This document shows positions 25,945 to 36,030 of a DNA stretch of 64,000 nt, piece by piece. The stretch is from Candidatus Gastranaerophilales bacterium. Lineage in GTDB: Bacteria; Cyanobacteriota; Vampirovibrionia; Gastranaerophilales; Gastranaerophilaceae. Made by a program: the position numbers and the translations under genes. The first letter of the stretch is position 1. Each line of letters begins with the position of its first letter. Under the pieces are notes generated by a model. That model did no database searches, had not been told where the DNA came from, and saw only the letters and a list, made by a program, of their open reading frames with translations. Location of the stretch: contig JAEELO010000083.1 of NCBI GenBank assembly GCA_016282705.1, positions 1 through 64,000 of the forward strand, in the 5' to 3' direction.

Positions 25945-27717
25945 ATGGGGAGAATTAAACAACTATCTGTTAATCTTATTAATCAAATCGCTGCGGGCGA
26001 GGTTATTGAACGTCCTTACAGTGTCGTTAAAGAGCTTGTTGAAAACTCTATTGATGCAGGTGCTACAAAAATAGAAATCTCTGTTTCTAATGTCTGCAGA
26101 GATATTCGTGTAGCCGATAACGGCTCAGGCATCCACCCCGACGACATTCAGCTTGCTTTCACTAAGCACGCAACAAGTAAATTAACCGATGAAAAAAGCT
26201 TATTCAACATTCAAACTCTCGGGTTTCGAGGTGAAGCACTTGCCAGTATAATCTCCATTGCAAAAGTTTCCTGCACCACAAGAACCAAAGATTTTGATTT
26301 CGGAACAAAAGTTGAATCCCAAAATTCCGTTGTTAAATCTTCTAAAACAGGCTGTGCGCAAGGCACTATTATGGAAGTTACAGACCTCTTTTTTAATCAG
26401 CCGGCAAGGCTTAAATTTCTTAAAAGCGAAAAAACAGAGTTCTCATATATCCAAGAATTAATACAATCTCTGGCCATTTCTCACCCTGATATAGCTTTAA
26501 TACTCAAAAATAACGGTATAACAATCATTTCCACTACCGCTAATGCAGATTTATTAACCAGAATTACTGAAATATACCCGTCTGACATCATAAACGAACT
26601 CAGACCGCTTGATAAAACAGATAAGCTCTCTGACCTTAAAATTACGGGTTTTGCATCTGTTCCAAGCTACACGCGCTCAAGTAAAAAATCAATTTACATG
26701 TTTGTTAACGGCAGAATGGTTAAATGCCCCATAATCTTAAAAGCTATTGATGTGGCATACAAAAATATGATGCCCTCCGGCAGATATCCGTTTGTAGTTT
26801 TAAATCTGCAAATTAACCCCGAAGATGTAGATGTTAACGTTCACCCCACAAAACGCGAAGTAAGATACAAAAACCCTAATCAAATATTTAATTTTGTGCA
26901 AAGTGCAATAGATTACGCTCTTAATGCCGTAAAAAACGATTTTCAACAAAATCAGCAGGAAGAAAAACCCTTGCCTTTTGCAAAGTCATATGATTTCGTT
27001 TCTACGGAAGATACGAATGAAAATCCTGTTTTCCCTTTAAAAATAAGACCGCAAAATGAGTCAAAACAGGAATTTGTTACCCCTAAAGAGCCTGTATACA
27101 CTACAACTCAAACAAGAATGGAAATTAATTTTGATAATCCCATAGAAGAAAACAAAGTTAACGTAATAGGTCAGTTTAAAAACACATACATTCTTGTAGA
27201 AAACGATGATAACCTTGAAATTATCGACCAGCATATTGCAGAAGAACGTTTTATTTATGAAAAATTGAAAAAGCAAAAAGAAATTGCATCACAATTGCTA
27301 ATAGTATCTGATGTCATTGATATTGAGCCTGCAGATACAGAACTTTTAATGAATGCAAAAGCTAATTTGAATAAATTCGGATATCAAATAGAAAAAATAT
27401 CAGATACTCAGGTTATCTTCAAAAAAATACCGCAAGTATTATCAAGGGCAAATTTAAAAGATGTATTATCGGAATTGCTTGAAAATCTGAGAAACTCTCC
27501 CGATAATGATTTAGACACTATAGAAGAAAAAATACTAATAACAACCTCTTGCAAAGCATCAATTAAAGCCGGAGATAAGTTAACCCTTTGGCAGATGGAA
27601 GAAATTGTGAAAAATTTAAGAACAACGAAAAATCCTTATACATGTCCGCACGGAAGACCTATTTCGCACTTTATTCCATACAAAGAAGTAGCTGCGTTTT
27701 TTGCAAGAAATATATAA
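25945..27717 (+). CDS. mutL: DNA mismatch repair protein MutL
   Basis: MutL links MutS mismatch recognition to strand removal. The 590-aa protein has an N-terminal GHKL ATPase with IAAGEVIERP (residues 14-23), ELVENSIDAG, ADNGSGI and TLGFRGEALASI. The C-terminal dimerisation domain carries the endonuclease motif (DQHIAEERFIYE, a variant of DQHAx2Ex4E), SCKASIKAGDKL and CPHGRPISHF. It is therefore a nicking-type MutL, as expected in bacteria without MutH. It is divergent from the tRNA and convergent with clpB. Confidence 0.98.
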   Translation: MGRIKQLSVNLINQIAAGEVIERPYSVVKELVENSIDAGATKIEISVSNVCRDIRVADNGSGIHPDDIQLAFTKHATSKLTDEKSLFNIQTLGFRGEALASIISIAKVSCTTRTKDFDFGTKVESQNSVVKSSKTGCAQGTIMEVTDLFFNQPARLKFLKSEKTEFSYIQELIQSLAISHPDIALILKNNGITIISTTANADLLTRITEIYPSDIINELRPLDKTDKLSDLKITGFASVPSYTRSSKKSIYMFVNGRMVKCPIILKAIDVAYKNMMPSGRYPFVVLNLQINPEDVDVNVHPTKREVRYKNPNQIFNFVQSAIDYALNAVKNDFQQNQQEEKPLPFAKSYDFVSTEDTNENPVFPLKIRPQNESKQEFVTPKEPVYTTTQTRMEINFDNPIEENKVNVIGQFKNTYILVENDDNLEIIDQHIAEERFIYEKLKKQKEIASQLLIVSDVIDIEPADTELLMNAKANLNKFGYQIEKISDTQVIFKKIPQVLSRANLKDVLSELLENLRNSPDNDLDTIEEKILITTSCKASIKAGDKLTLWQMEEIVKNLRTTKNPYTCPHGRPISHFIPYKEVAAFFARNI

Positions 27718-27720
27718 TAA

Positions 27721-27752
27721 AAAAAGCCCGAAGTTTTTTCTTCGGGTTCTTA
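27721..27752. terminator. Bidirectional terminator between mutL and clpB
   Basis: The stem AAGCCCGAAG / CTTCGGGTT with a T-rich loop is flanked by A-run and T-rich sequence, between the convergent stops of mutL and clpB. Confidence 0.85.
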
Positions 27753-27776
27753 GTAATGTGTGTACGTTTAATCAGA

Positions 27777-30383
27777 TTATATACTTTCAAATGTTAATTC
27801 GTCGTTATTAACATCTATTTTTACTTTAGAATGTGGCATGATTTCCTGCTTCAATATTTTCTTAGACAATGGATTTTCTATTAATTGTCTTATTGTTCTC
27901 TTAAGAGGACGTGCGCCATATACAGGGTTATAGCCTTTTTGAGCCAAAAATTCTTTTGCATCATCTGTAATATCAAGCGTAATATCCTGTTCAGACAATA
28001 ATTGATGTAAATGTGCAGCTTGAATATCAACGATTTTAGCTAATTGCTGCATTGTTAATGCTTTAAAGAATACAATTTCGTCTATTCTGTTTAAGAATTC
28101 AGGTTTGAATCTTTGCTGCATTAATGCCATTACTTCTTCTTTTGTCTGCTCTGATTGCTTTTCGGATACCATTGATTCTAAAGTATTATTTAGAATAATT
28201 TCACTACCTATATTACTTGTTAATATAATTAAAGTATTTTTAAAGTCAACAGTTCTTCCTTTAGAATCCGTTAATCTGCCGTCATCAAAGATTTGCAGCA
28301 TTATATTAAATACATCCGGATGAGCTTTTTCAATTTCATCAAACAAAATAACGGAATACGGTTTTCTTCTTACATGTTCTGTTAATTGACCGCCTTCATC
28401 ATAACCGACATATCCCGGAGGAGCACCGATTAATCTTGCAACTGTATGTTTTTCCATATATTCAGACATATCAATTCTTATAAGAGCATCTTCATCATTG
28501 AACATAAACTCTGCTAATGCTTTTGCAAGTTCGGTTTTACCTACACCCGTAGGTCCTAAGAATATGAACGTACCTATTGGTCTGTTCGGATCTTTTAATC
28601 CGGAACGAGCACGTCTTATTGCATCCGATACTACTTCAACAGCTTCATCTTGTCCAACAACACGCTTATGTAAAAAGTCTTCCATATTAACAAGCTTTTC
28701 TTTTTCGCTTTCCATAAGCTTATTAACGGCTATTCCTGTCCATTTACTTACTATTTCCGCAATATCATCTTCGTCAATTTCTTCTTTTAATAAAGTATTT
28801 TTATGCTCGCTTGAATTCTCTCCTACTTCTTTGAGCTGTTTTTCAAGAGCCATTAATTTACCGTATTTTAATTCTGCAGCTTTTTGTAAATCCATATCAC
28901 GTTCTGCGGCTTCAATTTCTATTTTTACTTTTTCTATTTCTTCTTTTATTGAAGCTTCACCTTGAATGCTCTTTTTTTCAAGTTCCCACTGCGTTTTTAA
29001 GTTATTTATTTTTTCATTGATATCTTTCAAAATATTTTCTATATTCTGAATTTTTTCTGTATTTTCAGTACTTTCTTCCTGTTTTAATGCTTCACGCTCA
29101 ATTTCTAACTGCATTTTTTGACGTACTAACATATCGAGTTCTTCCGGCATGGAGTCTATTTCTATTCTTAAAGAAGATGCTGCTTCATCAACAAGATCTA
29201 TTGCTTTATCGGGTAAAAATCTGTCCGTAATATATCTGTCGGATAATTTAGCGGCAGCCACAAGAGCGGAATCTTTGATTCTTACTCCATGGTGAACTTC
29301 ATATCTTTGTTTTAGACCTCTTAAAATACTGATGGTATCTTCAATAGAAGGTTCATCAACCATAACAGGTTGAAATCTTCTTTCTAATGCTGGGTCTTTT
29401 TCAATGTATTTACGATACTCGTTTATAGTTGTTGCACCGATACATCTTAAAGTGCCTCTTGCAAGCATTGGTTTGAGCAAATTGCCTGCATCGGTTGAAC
29501 CTTCCGTTGCACCTGCACCGACAACCGTATGTAATTCATCTATAAACATTATTATTTCACCGTTTGAATCTTCTACTTCTTTTAAAACAGCTTTTAAACG
29601 TTCTTCAAACTCGCCTCTAAATTTTGCACCGGCAATTAAAGCACCTAAATCTAATGAAATTAATTTGGATTCTTTTAAGTTTTCCGGAACATCTCCTCTG
29701 ACAATTCTTTGTGCTAAACCTTCTATGATAGCAGTTTTACCAACACCCGGTTCACCTATTAAAACAGGGTTGTTTTTTGTTTTTCTGTTTAATACCTGAA
29801 TAACACGTCTTATTTCATCATCTCTGCCTATAACAGGGTCAAGTTTGCCCTTGCGAGCCATTGCCGTTAAATCGGTTGAATACTTTTCAAGAGCTTTATA
29901 TGAATCTTCTGCATTTTTACTGTCCACTTTTCTGTTACCTCTTACTTTCTTCATTGCGTTTAATATAGAGCTTTTATTTATTTTGTTATTGCTCAATATT
30001 TGCTGAATTTTTGAATTTTGTAATTCCGTCATAGCCATTAAAATATGCTCTATGCTTATAAAAGAATCTTTCAAGCTGTCTGCATTTTCCTGTGCCATAT
30101 CAAACATTGTATTGGTTATTTGAGATAAATATAATTGTTGATTTGGGTTTGAAGATTGCACTTGAGGCAGCTGTGATATTTCATTTACTATTTGATGTTT
30201 GAAATTATCCGTATTAATTTTTAATTCGCTGCAATAATCTTTTGCAATTCCTTCATTATCCTCAGCTATTGCAAGCATAATATGCAGTGGCTCCAACTGT
30301 GAATTATGATATCTGTACATAATCTGTTGTGATGCATATATAATTTCTTTTGTATAATCCGTAAGTCTGTTAAAATCTATCAT
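27777..30383 (-). CDS. clpB: ATP-dependent disaggregase ClpB
   Basis: Hexameric AAA+ disaggregase that works with DnaK to resolubilise aggregated protein. The 868 aa show the full domain order: Clp-N repeat domain (about 1-150), first AAA+ domain with GEPGVGKT near residue 207, the coiled-coil middle domain (about 405-530) that binds DnaK, and the second AAA+ domain with GPTGVGKT near 607 and DEIEKAH. The C-terminal D2-small domain contains YGARPLKR. The middle domain separates it from ClpA and ClpC. No heat-shock operator is obvious upstream. Confidence 0.98.
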   Translation of the reverse strand: MIDFNRLTDYTKEIIYASQQIMYRYHNSQLEPLHIMLAIAEDNEGIAKDYCSELKINTDNFKHQIVNEISQLPQVQSSNPNQQLYLSQITNTMFDMAQENADSLKDSFISIEHILMAMTELQNSKIQQILSNNKINKSSILNAMKKVRGNRKVDSKNAEDSYKALEKYSTDLTAMARKGKLDPVIGRDDEIRRVIQVLNRKTKNNPVLIGEPGVGKTAIIEGLAQRIVRGDVPENLKESKLISLDLGALIAGAKFRGEFEERLKAVLKEVEDSNGEIIMFIDELHTVVGAGATEGSTDAGNLLKPMLARGTLRCIGATTINEYRKYIEKDPALERRFQPVMVDEPSIEDTISILRGLKQRYEVHHGVRIKDSALVAAAKLSDRYITDRFLPDKAIDLVDEAASSLRIEIDSMPEELDMLVRQKMQLEIEREALKQEESTENTEKIQNIENILKDINEKINNLKTQWELEKKSIQGEASIKEEIEKVKIEIEAAERDMDLQKAAELKYGKLMALEKQLKEVGENSSEHKNTLLKEEIDEDDIAEIVSKWTGIAVNKLMESEKEKLVNMEDFLHKRVVGQDEAVEVVSDAIRRARSGLKDPNRPIGTFIFLGPTGVGKTELAKALAEFMFNDEDALIRIDMSEYMEKHTVARLIGAPPGYVGYDEGGQLTEHVRRKPYSVILFDEIEKAHPDVFNIMLQIFDDGRLTDSKGRTVDFKNTLIILTSNIGSEIILNNTLESMVSEKQSEQTKEEVMALMQQRFKPEFLNRIDEIVFFKALTMQQLAKIVDIQAAHLHQLLSEQDITLDITDDAKEFLAQKGYNPVYGARPLKRTIRQLIENPLSKKILKQEIMPHSKVKIDVNNDELTFESI

Positions 30384-30840
30384 CTAAGAACACCTCTTTT
30401 CTTTTGATTGAAAATTCTTAGAAATTTTCAGTTCCTATTCTTAGTTTAATAGCTTTTTTTAAAAAATCAGAAAAAATTTATAATTAATTAAGATTTTGTT
30501 TTTTATATTTAATTAGAAATTGGCAGAAAACTTCATTAACCTCTTTGTTATCTGTATTTAAATACTCAAGTTAATTTCAGGCACTGCCTGAAATCAAGTT
30601 TTTTGCAATTTCGAGGCGATTAAACCGAGAAATCCGGCTGACTGAAAACTTGGAAAATATAAAATTGACCGGATTGTTACGTCGATTCTCTCCTCACAAT
30701 GACGGAGAATAACTCTCTCCTCTACCCGTCTCCAAAGGGCGGCGAAATCTGTTATTATGTAAAGAAGTCATAAACTATAAAAATTATTTTTATAGTTATG
30801 ATATTATATAGTTATTGGTAAATAGGAAAAAACAGTAACG
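30384..30840. other. Divergent intergenic region clpB / mlaE with a perfect hairpin
   Basis: No gene is supported in these 457 bases. A palindrome at 30574-30594 (ATTTCAGGCA, one base, TGCCTGAAAT) is perfect. Bases 30660-30760 are richer in GC and carry CTCCTCACAATGACGGAGAA, a phrase that looks like a dispersed intergenic repeat. A TATGAT box at about 30797 lies upstream of the mlaE-like gene. Confidence 0.45.
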
Positions 30841-31581
30841 ATGATAAGTTTTCTCGGGCTTTGTGTACAAAATTTAATACAAACAATGAAGTACATTTTA
30901 AAAGGAAATGTTAAATTGTCGTCTGTATTTTCGCAAGCCGCTATGATAAGCTATGACTCTCTTCCGATAAGTTTATGCATAGTTTTTATTGCAGCGGTTG
31001 TAATCGCATTGCAGGTATCAAAACAATTTTTGATGTCGGGTGCTGAAAGTTATGTCGGCGGTTTTCTTGCCGTTGCTTTAATAAGAGAATTAGCTCCCGG
31101 ATTTGCCGCACTTGCTATAAGCGCAAGAGCAGGTACCGCAATAAGTGCGGAAATAGCAAATATGCAGGTTACTTCTCAGGTAGACGCAATAAAAACATTA
31201 AAAGTTGACCCGATAGGATATTATTTTGCACCGAGAATAATTGCAGGTGCAATAACAGTCCCAATGGTGGTTATTCTTGCCGAATTATTCGGAATTATAG
31301 GTGGTATGATGATTTCATATATTACAATAGAATTGCATCCGAATCGTTATATGACCTCAGTATGGTCTTTTTTGAATACAAGAGATATTTATATAAGTAT
31401 TTTAAAAGGTTTTATATTTGGTATAATAATTCCGTTAATATGCGCAACTCAGGGCTATGAAACATCAGGCGGTGCAAAAAATGTAGGTATATCTACAACA
31501 AAAGCCGCCATTAAATCGACTGTTTTCTTATTAATGGCGGATTTGATAATAACTTTTATATTTTATGTTAATTTCACTTAA
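30841..31581 (+). CDS. mlaE: MlaE-family ABC transporter permease
   Basis: Predicted 246-aa inner-membrane permease of the MlaE/YrbE/TGD1 family, which moves phospholipids between inner and outer membrane. It has about five or six hydrophobic segments and the family motifs VGGFLAVALIRELAPGFAAL and ARAGTAISAEIANMQVT, the latter split here by a conserved Gly. The C-terminus contains GYETSGGAKNVG. No MlaF ATPase or MlaD partner is adjacent, so they must be elsewhere. The stop overlaps the convergent pilT by four bases. Confidence 0.93.
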   Translation: MISFLGLCVQNLIQTMKYILKGNVKLSSVFSQAAMISYDSLPISLCIVFIAAVVIALQVSKQFLMSGAESYVGGFLAVALIRELAPGFAALAISARAGTAISAEIANMQVTSQVDAIKTLKVDPIGYYFAPRIIAGAITVPMVVILAELFGIIGGMMISYITIELHPNRYMTSVWSFLNTRDIYISILKGFIFGIIIPLICATQGYETSGGAKNVGISTTKAAIKSTVFLLMADLIITFIFYVNFT

Positions 31582-32672
31582 TCGGAATCGCTGCCGACAT
31601 TAGCGCTTATACCTGCTAATCTTCTGAGTTCTTCAGGTCTTTGTGATTTAGCAAGAGCATCCTCTGCCGTTACAAGTTTTTTCTTGTATAAATCTGCAAG
31701 TGCTGTTTCAAGAGTTTGCATACCCTGACCTGCACCTGTTTGAATAGCTGAATATATTTGAGCTGATTTACCTTCACGAATCATATTTGAAACAGCATTG
31801 TTTTTTACTAAAATTTCTTGAGCCATAACACGACCTTTTTTTGTTCCGTCCGGCTGTAATTTTTGAAGAAGTGTTTGAGCAAATACGGCTTCAAGGCAAC
31901 CGCCTAATTGAACACGAATTTGCTGCTGCTGACCTTCGGGGAATACATCTATAATACGGTCAATAGTTTGGCTGGCAGATGATGTATGCAATGTTCCGAA
32001 CACCAAGTGACCTGTTTCTGCTGCCGTCAGAGCAAGTCCTATTGTCTCGATGTCACGCATTTCGCCGACCAGAATGATATCCGGATCTTCTCTTAAAGAT
32101 GATTTCAATGCATTTGCAAATGACCTTGTATCCTGACCGAGTTCTCTTTGGTGAATTACACTTTTCTTTGATTTATGAACAAATTCAATAGGGTCTTCAA
32201 TTGTAAGAATATGTTCGCTTCTTGTTTCATTGATATGGTCTATCATAGATGCTAAGGTTGTAGATTTACCGCTACCTGTAGGCCCTGTTACAAGTATTAG
32301 ACCTCTCGGACGTTCTGTAATTGTTTTTACTACTTCAGATAATCCCAATGATTCAAAAGAGGGGATATCCGTTGTAATTGTTCTGAAAGCTGCAGCATAT
32401 GTACCGCGGTTTTTATAAATATTTACCCTGAAACGCCCTAAACCTGATATACCATATGACATATCAAGCTCCCAAACTTGTTCCAGATTTCTTCTTTGTT
32501 CATTGTTTAACATTGGGAAAAGCAACTCTTCCACATCTATCGGAGTTAACGGTTCATATTTTGTTCTTAAAAGATTTCCGTCAACTCTTATTATAGGCGG
32601 CATTCCTGCAGAAATATGCAAGTCACTTGCTTTATACTGTATAACCTCTTTTAATAAGTCATCTATTACCAT
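31578..32672 (-). CDS. pilT: Twitching motility ATPase PilT
   Basis: Hexameric retraction ATPase of type IV pili. At 364 aa it has the usual length. It has the N-terminal PAS-like domain (ASDLHISAGMPPIIRVDG), Walker A GPTGSGKST near residue 130, TIEDPIEFVH (Asp box), GEMRD (Walker B) and the His box GTLHTSSA near 225. The C-terminal AIRAG-equivalent region is present. Together with the prepilin-like gene at 40783 it indicates a functional type IV pilus or related DNA-uptake apparatus, consistent with comEC. Confidence 0.97.
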   Translation of the reverse strand: MVIDDLLKEVIQYKASDLHISAGMPPIIRVDGNLLRTKYEPLTPIDVEELLFPMLNNEQRRNLEQVWELDMSYGISGLGRFRVNIYKNRGTYAAAFRTITTDIPSFESLGLSEVVKTITERPRGLILVTGPTGSGKSTTLASMIDHINETRSEHILTIEDPIEFVHKSKKSVIHQRELGQDTRSFANALKSSLREDPDIILVGEMRDIETIGLALTAAETGHLVFGTLHTSSASQTIDRIIDVFPEGQQQQIRVQLGGCLEAVFAQTLLQKLQPDGTKKGRVMAQEILVKNNAVSNMIREGKSAQIYSAIQTGAGQGMQTLETALADLYKKKLVTAEDALAKSQRPEELRRLAGISANVGSDSD

Positions 32673-32811
32673 ATTCTACCTCAACTGTTTGTACTTAATA
32701 AGAATATGATACAAGTTTATTTGATTTTACACAAGTTTTTTTATGTAACCTTTTTATTAATTTGAAAAATAAATGGTGCTTATATGGTAGTAGTGATATA
32801 TAGGTATATAA

Positions 32812-32952
32812 CAATTATCTGAAAAATTAGGTAAAAATGATAAATATATTGGACATGTCGAAAGATTTGAAAGGTATATAAGTATGAAGGTATTGGCAAA
32901 GATATTAGAAATATTGCAAATTGAACCTTCAGAATTCTTTAATTTTAAATAA
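32812..32952 (+). pseudogene. Remnant of an XRE-type HTH regulator
   Basis: A 47-codon frame without a start, directly preceded by a TAA, encodes QLSEKLGKNDKYIGHVERF, then ILEILQIEPSEFFNFK. This is the second half of a Cro/CI HTH domain and its usual C-terminal tail. The N-terminal part is missing or decayed. The remaining 316-base gap between pilT and the permease gene holds nothing else I can support. Confidence 0.6.
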
Positions 32953-32988
32953 AAGAAAATTTGTAATAAATATAATAAAAAGGTGCTT

Positions 32989-34383
32989 TTATATAGATTC
33001 GGAGTTTGTTTTTATTTGACGTTGTTTGATTTTTTTCCAAACAAAGTATATTGGAATACCTGTTGCTATAATAACAAGTGCTTTCATAGAATTTTCAAAT
33101 TTATGTACTGTTAAAGAATAAATAATATAGCTGCCTATGGTAATAAAAAATATATTAAACAAACAATTAACTTTATTCAAAACTGCTTCTTTATATTTAA
33201 TTCTGTATACAAAAATACCTATAGCCGTTAATACATAGAAAATTAATGCCGCATATATTACGTAATCCAATAATTCACTGTAATTACCGCAGAATATTAT
33301 TAATACGCTTGACCAGATACATTGAAGAATCAAGGAATTAACAGGAACATTTGTATCTTTATTAATAACGGCAAGTTTTTCAAATAAGAGATTATCTTTT
33401 GCCATTTGATAATAAACTCTTGCACCTGTCATTATCAATCCGTTTGCACTTCCGCAAGCTGAAATTAAAATAATTAAAGCAATAATATAAGTTCCCAATG
33501 AGCCTGTTATATTTTGCATAAGAACTACCGCTACAACATCCTCAGGTGCCGTTGCAATTTCATCTAACGGGATTGAACATACATAAAGAATATTTATTAA
33601 TAAATAAATAACCATTACAATAACAACACCCCAAAATAAGGCTAAAGGTATATTTTTTTCGGGTTCTTTTACTTCCGCAGAAATAAAAGTGATATTATTC
33701 CAAGTAACCATTGCAAAAATTGCACCGACCGTTGCAGTTGCAACAATTTCCATTGTAGAAAATGTTAAGTCGCTCATGCTAAAAATGTGCTGAAAATTTG
33801 CACTTATTACTTCGTGATTACAGCCTAAAAATATCCCAAAAAGAATTACTCCGACGATAGATAAAACCTTTGTTAAAGTGAATATGTTTTGTGTTAAAAC
33901 TCCGTATTTAATACCTCTGGAGTTAATATATGTAAGAATTGCACATATAACAAGTGCGCATAATTGTTGTGTGGAAAATTGAAAATAAGTTGTATCTATT
34001 AAGTAGTTAACGGAGCTGATTTGAGGGAATAAAAATCCCATAAATTTACCTACGGCAATACATACAGCACCGATTGTAGCAGTTTGAATAACAAGCAATA
34101 GCGACCATCCGTATAAAAATGCGGTTAAATCATTAAACATTTTCTTTAAAAACATATATTGACCGCCGTCTTCTTTAATATTCAATACGGGTTCAGCATA
34201 TGCTATAGCTCCTGCCAAAGAAAACAAACCTGCTATTAACCATACCATTAATAATAAAAATGCAGATTGTGTATATCTTGCTATATCGGCAGATACAATG
34301 AAAATCCCGCAGCCAATCATTGAACCTACTACTACGGAAATAGAATCTTTTAAATTTAAAGTCCTTTTTAAATCATTGCTCAT
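32989..34383 (-). CDS. APC-family amino acid permease
   Basis: Predicted 464-aa cytoplasmic-membrane transporter with about 12 hydrophobic segments. The N-terminal GSMIGCGIFIVSADIAR is the conserved glycine-rich unwound helix of the APC/LAT fold. The likely mechanism is amino acid/proton symport or exchange; the substrate cannot be assigned. It overlaps the upstream AGCS gene by 11 bases, so the two are co-expressed and probably form an amino-acid uptake pair. Confidence 0.9.
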   Translation of the reverse strand: MSNDLKRTLNLKDSISVVVGSMIGCGIFIVSADIARYTQSAFLLLMVWLIAGLFSLAGAIAYAEPVLNIKEDGGQYMFLKKMFNDLTAFLYGWSLLLVIQTATIGAVCIAVGKFMGFLFPQISSVNYLIDTTYFQFSTQQLCALVICAILTYINSRGIKYGVLTQNIFTLTKVLSIVGVILFGIFLGCNHEVISANFQHIFSMSDLTFSTMEIVATATVGAIFAMVTWNNITFISAEVKEPEKNIPLALFWGVVIVMVIYLLINILYVCSIPLDEIATAPEDVVAVVLMQNITGSLGTYIIALIILISACGSANGLIMTGARVYYQMAKDNLLFEKLAVINKDTNVPVNSLILQCIWSSVLIIFCGNYSELLDYVIYAALIFYVLTAIGIFVYRIKYKEAVLNKVNCLFNIFFITIGSYIIYSLTVHKFENSMKALVIIATGIPIYFVWKKIKQRQIKTNSESI

Positions 34384-35914
34384 CTGTAAACCATACTTTA
34401 TTCATTTTGAAAATCAAGTCATGTCTTTTGCAATATTCGATTAATTCTGCTTTAATTTCTTTAAGCAGGAATAAAATTGCAATTAAGTTTGGTGCTGCCA
34501 TTACAAGATAGGTTGCATCCGTAAAGTCTACCACGCTTTTTACATTCATAGAAGAACCTACAATTATAAATAAACAAAATACTATTTGATAAAAAATAGT
34601 TCTTTTTTTGCCTTCACCAACCAAAAATGACCATGCTTTTTGTCCGTAATATGCCCATGAAAGAATTGTCGAAAGTGCAAATAAAATAATAACTACAGCT
34701 AATATATACGGGAAAAAGTGCATTGTTGGCACACTTGCAAATGCTGCAGAAGTTAATTCAACGCCCGAAATACCTTCTGTATAATGCAGATATTCACCCG
34801 TTAAAACAATAACAAATGCTGTCATGGAGCAAACTATAACCGTATCAAGAAACGGTTCTATCATAGAAACGAAACCTTGAGAAGCTGGTTCATTTGTTTT
34901 AACCGCAGCATATGCTATAGGAGATGAACCTACACCTGCTTCGTTTGATTGAATAGAACGTCTTAAACCTATAATTATTGAGCCGATTACACCGCCATAT
35001 ATTGCTTTCGGGAAAAAGGCTTCATGAACGATTGTATATATTGCTTGAGGTATATGTGTAAAATGAGTCAATATTATAATCAAACAAGCTGTTATATATA
35101 CAAGACACATAACAGGTACTACTTTAGTTGTAACATTAGATATACTCTTTATTCCGCCAACTATAACAAGACCTACAACTATAGCGACAAACAAGCCGAA
35201 TACCCAAGTATGAATTCCGAAAAATCCTGTTGTACCTCCGGTAATAACAATAAATTGATGTGCTGCCTGATTTGTCTGCAACATACAGCCGCCGCCGAAG
35301 GTTCCGGGGATACAAGCAAGGGCAAATATATATGCTAAAGTTTTTCCTAATTTATGGTAGCCTTTTTTTGCAAATCCGCGTTCAATATAAAACATTGGCC
35401 CGCCTGATACCGAACCGTCTCTGTTAATATGTCTGTATTTTAACGATAGAGTAACTTCGCAGAATTTAAGCGCCATACCGAAAATAGCACCTGTTGCCAT
35501 CCAAAACATTGCTCCCGGCCCGCCTATTGATATAGCAATTGCTACACCGGCAATGTTACCCAAACCTATAGTTCCCGATAATGCCGTAGCTAAAGCACCA
35601 AAAGAAGATACTTCACCTTTGTGTCCTTCTGTATCGGTTTTTTTATGAAATATTTGAAATAAGGAATGTTTAAATCCCCATATGCCGATACATCTTAAAT
35701 AGAATGTACAAAAAATACTTGTTGCTATCATTAAAAATATTAATATGGGAACTTCTGCACCCATTATGTTTATAGGGGCAAAAATTACTTCCGAAAACTT
35801 ATCCGAAAACGGGGCAAAATATTTTTCAATTGTTTCATCCACGCCCATTGCATATGTTTTTTGAGCCAATAGTAAAAGTCCTAAAATGCTCAATAAAATA
35901 TAGTTTTTTTTCAT
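34373..35914 (-). CDS. Sodium:alanine/glycine symporter (AGCS family)
   Basis: Predicted 513-aa sodium-coupled neutral amino acid carrier. A hydrophobic N-terminal segment (residues 1-22) is followed by about ten further membrane spans. The region GALATALSGTIGLGNIAGVA, then GGPGAMFWM, is the family's characteristic conserved block, and KFCEVTLSLKYR follows. RRSIQSNEAGVGSSPIAY is also typical. The likely substrates are alanine and glycine. It leads a two-gene operon with the APC permease. Confidence 0.95.
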   Translation of the reverse strand: MKKNYILLSILGLLLLAQKTYAMGVDETIEKYFAPFSDKFSEVIFAPINIMGAEVPILIFLMIATSIFCTFYLRCIGIWGFKHSLFQIFHKKTDTEGHKGEVSSFGALATALSGTIGLGNIAGVAIAISIGGPGAMFWMATGAIFGMALKFCEVTLSLKYRHINRDGSVSGGPMFYIERGFAKKGYHKLGKTLAYIFALACIPGTFGGGCMLQTNQAAHQFIVITGGTTGFFGIHTWVFGLFVAIVVGLVIVGGIKSISNVTTKVVPVMCLVYITACLIIILTHFTHIPQAIYTIVHEAFFPKAIYGGVIGSIIIGLRRSIQSNEAGVGSSPIAYAAVKTNEPASQGFVSMIEPFLDTVIVCSMTAFVIVLTGEYLHYTEGISGVELTSAAFASVPTMHFFPYILAVVIILFALSTILSWAYYGQKAWSFLVGEGKKRTIFYQIVFCLFIIVGSSMNVKSVVDFTDATYLVMAAPNLIAILFLLKEIKAELIEYCKRHDLIFKMNKVWFTDEQ

Positions 35915-36030
35915 TATAACAGTTTCTCTTTCATTATTTCGGCATTATGTACTTCCATTCAAGGATACAAAAAACACAATACAGATACAAGTTTATAAGT
36001 AAAAAGTGTTACAAAAACGGAAGATACTTT

